This document shows positions 52,514 through 57,561 of a DNA stretch of 57,561 nucleotides, piece by piece. This stretch comes from an uncultured Lachnospiraceae bacterium (GTDB lineage Bacteria; Bacillota; Clostridia; Lachnospirales; Lachnospiraceae): contig CANRIG010000009.1 in assembly GCA_947630595.1 (NCBI GenBank), positions 1-57,561 of the forward strand. The letters run 5' to 3'. Positions within the stretch are counted from its first letter, which is position 1, and each line of letters starts with the position of its first letter. The position numbers and the translations under genes were made by a program. The notes below the pieces were generated by a model. It worked only from the letters and a program-made list of their open reading frames with translations, searched no databases and had not been told where the DNA came from.

Positions 52514-53983
52514 TCAGATAATAATGCAGATCAGCTTCCCGCGCGACTCATTTACGATACATTTCATCGTATCCTGCAGCTTTTGCTGGCTCTGGTCCCC
52601 GATCATGGCCAGCCGCGACTGAATGCCCTCCTCCACCATCTGCTCCACGGATTTCCCGAAAATCAGCGTGCCGCCGGCCCCGTCCTCGGTCCCGCCGCTG
52701 TTTTTCATGTAGGAAATCAGATCCTGCGCCTGCGACTCACTGCCGACGAGGGGCGCGATTTCCGTCTCGATGTCGGCCCGGATCAGGTGGATGGAAGGCG
52801 AGGTGGCCCTGATTTTCACGCCGTAGCGGTTGCCCTGGCGGATCACGGCCGGCTCCTCCATGTGGATTTCCCCGCGCTGCGGCGTGATGACGCCGTAGCC
52901 GGTCTGCCGGACCGCGGACATTGCGGTGGCCACCGATTCATATTCCTTTTTCAGGAGGGACATCTCGCGCACCAGCGAGATCAGCTGATATTCGTTGAGG
53001 ATTTCCGTGCCCGTCATTTCGCTGAGGATTTCATAGTAGAGCGGCTCCTGCATGGCCACCGCCACTTCCACGCTGCCGTCCGCGAGGCTGACGTGCTCGA
53101 TTTTCGCCTTTTTGATGTGCTCGCTGACCGGCAGGACGCTGTCGCGGTAGACGTCGCGCACCGTGTGCAGTCCCTGCATCGACGTCTGCACCGCCGCGAA
53201 CAGCTCCTTTTTCAGCCAGTGCCCGCTGTCGAGCGTCTCCATCCACCGCGGAATCTGGAAAATGACGCGCGTCAGCGGAAATTCATAGAGAAACTGTTCA
53301 AACACGCGGTAGATTTCGCTCTCTCCCATCTGCTCGCAGTTCAGCACCACCGGCGAAACCCCGTACGTCGTCTGCAGGTACGCCGCGGCGGCCTTCGCCT
53401 CCTCGCCGTAGGGGCGCGCGGAATTGAGGACGACCAGAAACGGCTTGCCGATCTGCGCAAGCTGCGTGATGGCCTCCCGCTCCGCCTCTATAAAATTCTC
53501 GCGCGGCAGCTCGCCGAAGCTGCCGTCCGTGGTCACCACAATGCCGACGGTCGCGTGATCCGTGATCACTTTCTGCGTGCCGATTCTGGCCGCGTCCTTA
53601 AACGGGAGCGGCTGTTCCTGCCACGGCGTTTTGACCATGCGCGCCCTGCCGTCCTCCTGTGTGCCCTCCGCTCCAGGGATGAGAAAGCCGACGCAGTCCA
53701 CGAGCCGCACCTGCATGCCGGTTCCGTCCCCGACCTCGATGCGGGCCGCGCTGCGCGGGATGAATTTGGGCTCCACCGTCGTCACCGTGCGTCCCGACGC
53801 GCTGGCCGGCATCTCGTCCTGCGCCTGCGCCCGCTCCTGGTCTTTCAGCTCCGGGAGCACGAGGTGCTCCACGAATTTTCTCACAAAGGTGGATTTCCCT
53901 GTCCGCACAGGGCCTACGATACCAACATAGATGTCTCCGCCCGTTCTCCGCTGAATATCTCTGTATAAATCGAATTTCTCCAT
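52514..53983 (-). CDS. spoIVA: Stage IV sporulation protein A, spore coat ATPase
   Basis: SpoIVA polymerises on the forespore surface using ATP and anchors the coat. The 489-residue protein starts MEKFDLYRDIQRRTGGDIYVGIVGPVRTGKST in overlapping parts, with Walker A at about 24-32, and covers the full family length including the C-terminal region that binds SpoVM. AGGGGG lies seven bases before the ATG, inside a strong hairpin. No clean sigma-E promoter was found nearby, although CATATAGT in the same hairpin resembles its -10. Confidence 0.96.
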   Translation of the reverse strand: MEKFDLYRDIQRRTGGDIYVGIVGPVRTGKSTFVRKFVEHLVLPELKDQERAQAQDEMPASASGRTVTTVEPKFIPRSAARIEVGDGTGMQVRLVDCVGFLIPGAEGTQEDGRARMVKTPWQEQPLPFKDAARIGTQKVITDHATVGIVVTTDGSFGELPRENFIEAEREAITQLAQIGKPFLVVLNSARPYGEEAKAAAAYLQTTYGVSPVVLNCEQMGESEIYRVFEQFLYEFPLTRVIFQIPRWMETLDSGHWLKKELFAAVQTSMQGLHTVRDVYRDSVLPVSEHIKKAKIEHVSLADGSVEVAVAMQEPLYYEILSEMTGTEILNEYQLISLVREMSLLKKEYESVATAMSAVRQTGYGVITPQRGEIHMEEPAVIRQGNRYGVKIRATSPSIHLIRADIETEIAPLVGSESQAQDLISYMKNSGGTEDGAGGTLIFGKSVEQMVEEGIQSRLAMIGDQSQQKLQDTMKCIVNESRGKLICIII

Positions 53984-53989
53984 GAAAAG

Positions 53990-54028
53990 ACCCCCTGCAT
54001 ATACTACTTCACTATATGCGAAGGGGGT
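53990..54028 (-). promoter_or_regulatory. Hairpin covering the spoIVA ribosome-binding site
   Basis: ACCCCC (complement of 54023-54028) pairs with GGGGGT (53990-53995), and GCATATA pairs with TATATGC (53997-54003 with 54013-54019), around a nine-base loop. The 3' arm contains the AGGGGG ribosome-binding site. Confidence 0.65.
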
Positions 54029-54057
54029 ATCGGGTAGAACCGGAATTTCCGGGCGTA

Positions 54058-54113
54058 TAAAAAAGGCGCCGTCCCTGCGGGCCTTGCGGATGCCTGCAGC
54101 AAACTGCGCCTTT
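54058..54113 (-). terminator. Terminator ending the cobalamin riboswitch transcript
   Basis: AAAGGCGC and GCGCCTTT (54062-54069 with 54106-54113) form the outer stem, with a further CTGC/GCAG pair inside. On the minus strand it is followed by TTTTTT. It lies between the riboswitch and spoIVA. Confidence 0.75.
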
Positions 54114-54330
54114 CGTACAGATCAGCTTGCGGAACGTCATCTGTACGCGGTCCGGCGGCCTGTCTTTGCGGAGAGCCAGGGTCTGCCGGAACACAAGGAG
54201 GTATGTTTGTGTATAGATACATTGCCTCGAGACAACATTCCATCTTTCTATATTGCCCGGTTCCCATCGCAGGCAACACGGCCGCAGCGGCCGGCGGAGT
54301 GTTCAGCTTTACTCGGAAGCTCATCTCTCA

Positions 54331-54489
54331 TACCAAGCAGGTTTCCTGGCTCGCAGATCATCGTTCGCCTCTCCTTCTCGCGCCTGATGGGTGCGCAATG
54401 GAATACTGAGGGTCGCTCCCTGCATACAGTGACCGGATCGCTCAGGCGTCGCACCTGATTCCCTTTTCAGATCATGTCTGCACTTGGTA
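54331..54489 (-). ncRNA. Cobalamin riboswitch aptamer
   Basis: On the minus strand, stem P1 is formed by TACCAAG (54483-54489) and CTTGGTA (54331-54337). Between them are the conserved core AAAGGGAATCAGGTGCGA, the segment CCGGTCACTGTATGC, and the B12 box GAGCCAGGAAACCTGC (about 54337-54352) just before the 3' arm of P1. These are the hallmarks of the cobalamin riboswitch. The next 270 bases to the terminator hold several stems (for example 54115-54122 with 54139-54146) but no gene with a ribosome-binding site and homology. The nearest coding sequence on this strand is spoIVA, beyond the terminator. Confidence 0.88.
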
Positions 54490-54515
54490 CGGCAATTACT
54501 TATTACACAGGAAAA

Positions 54516-54544
54516 ACTATAGCATGTTTTTCCGAAATCGTCAA
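54516..54544 (-). promoter_or_regulatory. Promoter of the cobalamin riboswitch RNA
   Basis: TTGACG (54539-54544), 17-base spacer and TATAGT (54516-54521) on the minus strand. Transcription would start near 54509, about 20 bases before the aptamer. The RNA to the terminator is about 450 bases. Confidence 0.7.
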
Positions 54545-54552
54545 CCGCCTGC

Positions 54553-54825
54553 TTATCCGCGCACGGAAAATCCGTGTTCATTTTCTTCCAGCGGCAGCTC
54601 CTTGATGTCCATCCAGAAGACGGAAATGTAGCGGCTGCCCTTGATCTTGACGAGCAGCTCGTCGATCAGCGCAGGACGCCCCTGCACCTCCATGGTGACG
54701 GTGCCGTCCCACTCGTTGCGCACCCAGCCCGTCAGGCTCAGGGAACGCGCCAGGTGCGAGGCCGTGTAGCGGAAGCCGACGCCCTGGACGTGGCCGTAAA
54801 AGCGAATGTGCCTGCGTTCTTCCAT
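54553..54825 (-). CDS. acyP: Acylphosphatase
   Basis: Hydrolyses acyl phosphates such as acetyl and carbamoyl phosphate. The 90-residue protein has the phosphate-binding loop HVQGVGFR with catalytic Arg19 and the second catalytic residue Asn37 in GWVRNEWDGTV. It lies six bases after proB and probably shares its transcript; whether it acts on the proline pathway's glutamyl phosphate is unknown. Confidence 0.94.
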   Translation of the reverse strand: MEERRHIRFYGHVQGVGFRYTASHLARSLSLTGWVRNEWDGTVTMEVQGRPALIDELLVKIKGSRYISVFWMDIKELPLEENEHGFSVRG

Positions 54826-54831
54826 GGACGC

Positions 54832-55626
54832 TTACTTCCCGGTAAACAGCGTGCCCACGCGGGCGCCGCGCACGATGTCGTAGAGCGCCGCCGGATTTTT
54901 GCCGTTGGTGATGATGGTATCGATCCCCTGCGCCGTCGCCAGGGTGGCCGCCTGCAGCTTGGTCTTCATACCGCCGGTGCCGCGCCGGCTGCCCGCGCCT
55001 CCGGCCAGGTGGTAAACGCTCTCGTCGATGCAGTCAATCTGTTCGATCAGGCGCGCGTTCGGGTGAAGCCGCGGATCGCTGTCGTAGAAGCCGTCGATGT
55101 CGGAGAAGATCACCAGCTTCTGCGCCCGGCACAGCACGGCCACGACTGCCGAGAGCATGTCGTTGTCGCTGAACAGCCGGTCCTCGGACTCGATCTCCGT
55201 GTAGCTGACGGAATCGTTTTCGTTGACGACCGGGATCACGCCCATCTCCAGCAGGGAGTCGAACGTGTTGGTCAGGTTCTCCTTTTTCTCCTCGTGCTCG
55301 ACGTCCTCCGCGTTGAGCAGGATCTGGGCGATGGTCTTGTCGTAGTCGCCGAAAAACTTGTCGTACAGGAACATGATCCGGCACTGCCCCACCGCGGCGG
55401 CCGCCTGTTTCAGCCGCATGGTGTCCGGCCGCTTCGCCATGCCGAGCTTGTTCGCGCCGACCGCGATCGCGCCGGAGGAAACCAGGATCACCTCGTAGCC
55501 CATATTGTGAATATCCGCCAGCACGCAGGCCAGGCGGTCAAATGCGCGCAGATTGTTCTGCCCCGTTTCATTCGTCAGGGTGGAGGTCCCTACCTTGACG
55601 ACGATCCGATTCTGAAATAGTCCCAT
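54832..55626 (-). CDS. proB: Glutamate 5-kinase without PUA domain
   Basis: ProB phosphorylates glutamate, the first step of proline synthesis. The 264-residue protein is the kinase domain only (RIVVKVGTSTLTNE, then VILVSSGAIAVGANKL, NENDSVS and FSDIDGFY). The C-terminal PUA domain of the E. coli enzyme is absent, as in many Clostridia. No proA is in the window. The ATG at 55626 has GAGG; an ATG four codons earlier lacks a site. A promoter with an overlapping palindrome lies upstream. Confidence 0.95.
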   Translation of the reverse strand: MGLFQNRIVVKVGTSTLTNETGQNNLRAFDRLACVLADIHNMGYEVILVSSGAIAVGANKLGMAKRPDTMRLKQAAAAVGQCRIMFLYDKFFGDYDKTIAQILLNAEDVEHEEKKENLTNTFDSLLEMGVIPVVNENDSVSYTEIESEDRLFSDNDMLSAVVAVLCRAQKLVIFSDIDGFYDSDPRLHPNARLIEQIDCIDESVYHLAGGAGSRRGTGGMKTKLQAATLATAQGIDTIITNGKNPAALYDIVRGARVGTLFTGK

Positions 55627-55669
55627 ATCGCACCTCATTCATATGTATACTTCTGCCCTTTTGGCAGAC

Positions 55670-55686
55670 CGCTATACAGTATAGCG
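55670..55686. promoter_or_regulatory. 17-bp palindrome over the proB -10 element
   Basis: CGCTATAC-A-GTATAGCG is a perfect inverted repeat centred on the proB -10 box. Its position is ideal for a repressor operator. Confidence 0.55.
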
Positions 55687-55706
55687 CACTTTTTAGAATA
55701 TCTCAA
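55678..55706 (-). promoter_or_regulatory. proB promoter
   Basis: TTGAGA (55701-55706), 17-base spacer and TATACT (55678-55683) on the minus strand. Confidence 0.65.
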
Positions 55707-55732
55707 TCCGGAATGCAAATATTTTTTGGGAT

Positions 55733-55769
55733 AAAAGTACCGCACTGCGGCATTTTTGCTGCAGTGCGG
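55733..55769 (-). terminator. folD terminator
   Basis: A nine-pair stem (55740-55748 with 55761-55769) followed on the minus strand by TTTTAT. It closes the fhs-fchA-folD operon. Confidence 0.7.
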
Positions 55770-55812
55770 CACACAAACGAAAGGCTGGAGTGAAAAAGCC
55801 CTATGACTGATT

Positions 55813-56667
55813 TTACAGGCCCGCTTTTCTGGCGGCAGCCTCCACCACATGGCTCACGAGCACGGAAGTCGTCACGCTGCCGACGCCGCCCGGCACCGGG
55901 GTGATCGCTTCCACGATCGGCTCCACCGCCGCGTAATCCACGTCACCGCAGAGCTTGCCTTCGTCGTTTACATTGATGCCCACATCGATGATGATCTGGC
56001 CCGGTTTTACGTATTCCGCGCCGACGACGCCCGCGCGGCCCGCCGCTACGATCACGATATCCGCCTCGCGCGTCACGGACGGCATATCCACCGTTCTGGT
56101 GTGGCAGACGGTGACGGTCGCGTTTTTCTTGATCAGCATCATTGCCGCCGGTTTGCCGACCACCAGGCTGCGTCCGATCACGGTCGCTTTCTTGCCGGTG
56201 CAGTCGATTCCGTAATGGTCCAGAATCTCCATGCAGGCCTGCGGGGTGCACGGCGGGAAGCCGATTGCCTTGCCGGTAAAGACGCCGGACATGGAACCGT
56301 CGGTCATGCAGTCTACGTCCTTCGCGGGATCAAGCGCGTTCTCGATCACGCTCTGGTTCAGATGCTTCGGCAGGGGACGGAACAGCAGCACGCCGTGGAT
56401 GCTGTCGTTTTTGTTGACGTCGTCGATCACCTTCAGCAGCTCCTCCTGCGATACGTCCGCCGGAAGCAGAATCTTTTCGCAGGCAACGCCGAGCGTCTCA
56501 CAGCGTTTGGTCGCGCCTCTCTCGTAGGAAATGTCGCTCTCGTTTTCGCCGACGCGGATGATGCCGAGCGTCGGTTTGATTCCCTTTGCCTCGATCTCGG
56601 CTACCTTTGCCTTGATTTTCTCATTCAGGGCAGCCGTAACTTCTTTGCCAAGTAATTGTTTTGCCAT
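55813..56667 (-). CDS. folD: FolD-type methylenetetrahydrofolate dehydrogenase with changed cyclohydrolase residues
   Basis: FolD normally has two activities: oxidation of methylene-THF and hydrolysis of methenyl-THF. The 284-residue protein keeps the Tyr (Tyr48), KDVD (Asp119), the nucleotide-binding VIGRSLVVGKPAAMML and PVPGGVGSVTT. The catalytic Lys four residues after the Tyr is Ala52 (YERGATK), and the conserved Gln of the LVQLPLP motif is Phe96 (LLFRPLP). Both are linked to cyclohydrolase activity, so the protein is probably dehydrogenase only. A dedicated cyclohydrolase gene, fchA, lies 26 bases upstream. Confidence 0.94.
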   Translation of the reverse strand: MAKQLLGKEVTAALNEKIKAKVAEIEAKGIKPTLGIIRVGENESDISYERGATKRCETLGVACEKILLPADVSQEELLKVIDDVNKNDSIHGVLLFRPLPKHLNQSVIENALDPAKDVDCMTDGSMSGVFTGKAIGFPPCTPQACMEILDHYGIDCTGKKATVIGRSLVVGKPAAMMLIKKNATVTVCHTRTVDMPSVTREADIVIVAAGRAGVVGAEYVKPGQIIIDVGINVNDEGKLCGDVDYAAVEPIVEAITPVPGGVGSVTTSVLVSHVVEAAARKAGL

Positions 56668-56693
56668 TGTTTGTTTGCTCCTTTCCCCGCTTC

Positions 56694-57323
56694 TTATTTC
56701 AGGCGCGCAAGCACGCTCTCAAAGATTTCATCAGCCAGCGGCGGGTATTTCTCGAGCATTGCGTCCGCCTTTGCGTTGAGCTCGGCCGCATACTCTTTGT
56801 TTGCCATGGATTTCGTATTGATGTACACGTTCAGACTTGCGCCTTTTAAGGCCGCCTTGCAGAAGATCACGCCCACGCCCGCGTCGCTGATCGCCAGCGC
56901 GGAGCCTTTGGCCGCGAACTCTTTGATCAGGTCGATCGCCTCGCAGCATTTCTCCATGATCTCCATGGGAACGGAGCAGGCGTCCTTGAGCACGATTTCC
57001 ATCACGCGCGCTTTCTCCGCTTTTTCTTCCTCGGTCGCGCGCGGCATTCCGTATGCCTTGGAAAGGGGTTCGAATACCTCTGCGTCCTTCTCCACGAGCG
57101 CCAGGAGCTCCTCCTGCAGCTTGTCGCATTTTGCCTTGAGCTCATACATCTCCGCCTCGACGTCCGCATATTTCTTCTTGCCGACGGTGAGGCTGCCTAC
57201 CATGTTTCCGAGGGCCGTGCCGATGGCGCCCACCAGCGCGGACGCGCCGCCGCCGCCCGGAACCGGAGCCTTTGAAGCGAGTACTTCCACAAACTCATTG
57301 CACGGTACGGTTGAAAATCCCAT
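56694..57323 (-). CDS. fchA: Methenyltetrahydrofolate cyclohydrolase (FchA, cyclodeaminase family)
   Basis: A 209-residue, mostly helical protein of the formiminotransferase-cyclodeaminase C-terminal family. Stand-alone members in Clostridia (FchA) hydrolyse methenyl-THF to formyl-THF. The N-terminal signature VLASKAPVPGGGGASALVGAIG is clear. It lies between fhs and folD, completing formate to methylene-THF interconversion. Confidence 0.9.
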   Translation of the reverse strand: MGFSTVPCNEFVEVLASKAPVPGGGGASALVGAIGTALGNMVGSLTVGKKKYADVEAEMYELKAKCDKLQEELLALVEKDAEVFEPLSKAYGMPRATEEEKAEKARVMEIVLKDACSVPMEIMEKCCEAIDLIKEFAAKGSALAISDAGVGVIFCKAALKGASLNVYINTKSMANKEYAAELNAKADAMLEKYPPLADEIFESVLARLK

Positions 57324-57363
57324 TGCTGTCTACCTCCTTCGTATCAGACGGTCTGTTCTGTTA

Positions 57364-57561
57364 TCAGAACAGGCCGGAAATCCTGCCGTTCTCGTCGACG
57401 TCGATGCGCTCCGCAGCCGGCACCTTCGGCAGGCCCGGCATCGTCATGATCTCGCCGGTCAGCGCCACGATGAAGCCTGCGCCCGCGGAAATCTTCAGGT
57501 TGCGCACCGTCACCTCAAACCCGGTCGGAGCGCCCAGCTTCGTCTGGTCGTCCGTCAGGGA
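57364..57561 (-). CDS. fhs: Formate-tetrahydrofolate ligase, C-terminal fragment (cut by window edge)
   Basis: The last 65 residues and stop of Fhs, which makes 10-formyl-THF from formate, THF and ATP. The fragment contains [19 protein letters not shown] and ends [25 protein letters not shown], the conserved C-terminus. The rest lies beyond the window. It is the first visible gene of the fhs-fchA-folD set, 40 bases ahead of fchA. Confidence 0.93.
   Translation of the reverse strand, partial: SLTDDQTKLGAPTGFEVTVRNLKISAGAGFIVALTGEIMTMPGLPKVPAAERIDVDENGRISGLF

Noticed and set aside
54004-54324. Minus-strand ORF after the cobalamin aptamer as its target gene
   Set aside because: No ribosome-binding site, it runs through the terminator and into the spoIVA hairpin, and its composition is not protein-like. 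Kept only as a weak alternative to a non-coding RNA.
54203-54409. Plus-strand ORF with AAGGAGG opposite the riboswitch
   Set aside because: The Shine-Dalgarno touches the start codon, the product has no recognisable feature, and the DNA is explained by the riboswitch on the other strand.

Overview
The window reads as a core chromosomal segment of a GC-rich, spore-forming member of the Clostridia, most likely Lachnospiraceae (an inference from gene content and order; no 16S or other marker is present). Supporting signs are spoIVA, ylbJ, gerW and an alpha/beta SASP; ribosomal protein L27 with a cleavable N-terminal extension beside its Prp protease; the short HisG with HisZ; an Ala/Lys-rich DUF6465-type protein; and the fhs-fchA-folD one-carbon cluster. 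I saw no phage, plasmid, insertion sequence, CRISPR array, rRNA or tRNA. Almost all genes lie on the minus strand. The plus-strand genes are lexA, ylbJ, a DUF1846 gene, the DUF6465-type gene, a methylglyoxal-synthase-like gene and rpmB.

Layout. 229-843: lexA. 1139-12835 (minus): a ribosome-biogenesis run read from high to low coordinate, beginning with a hybrid histidine kinase, then a radical SAM pair, RNase G, L21 (own promoter and leader), Prp, L27, Obg, YhbY, NadD, YqeK, RsfS and an SseB-like protein. 13183-14820: a secreted SH3 protein. 14987-20267: a histidine operon hisZ-G-D-B-IE with a consensus promoter. 20420-28142: recU, two pseudouridine synthases, YgiQ, a HAD phosphatase, a small alarmone synthetase and an M23 peptidase. 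28270-34153: ylbJ, coaD/rsmD, DUF1846, DUF6465-type, SASP and mgsA-like genes. 34226-38352: asp23-fakA-recG. 38565-48329: rpmB, then a minus-strand run from zapA through a U32 peptidase, FtsW-like and PBP genes to NUDIX, DUF2953, gerW and a 45-residue membrane peptide. 48414-53983: ruvAB, Gx transporter, NusG-II protein, cell-wall hydrolase and spoIVA. 54058-54544: a cobalamin riboswitch transcript with no evident gene. 54553-57561: acylphosphatase, proB, folD, fchA and the 3' end of fhs.

The most interesting points are the apparently orphan cobalamin riboswitch that runs into its own terminator; a FolD lacking its cyclohydrolase residues beside a dedicated cyclohydrolase; a methylglyoxal-synthase homologue with several active-site residues changed to Asn; HisIE fused to a TIM barrel that has lost its catalytic aspartates; several long intergenic hairpin elements; and precise sporulation control sites (a sigma-E promoter that fixes the ylbJ start, and a hairpin covering the spoIVA ribosome-binding site). 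All functional statements come from sequence reading alone.
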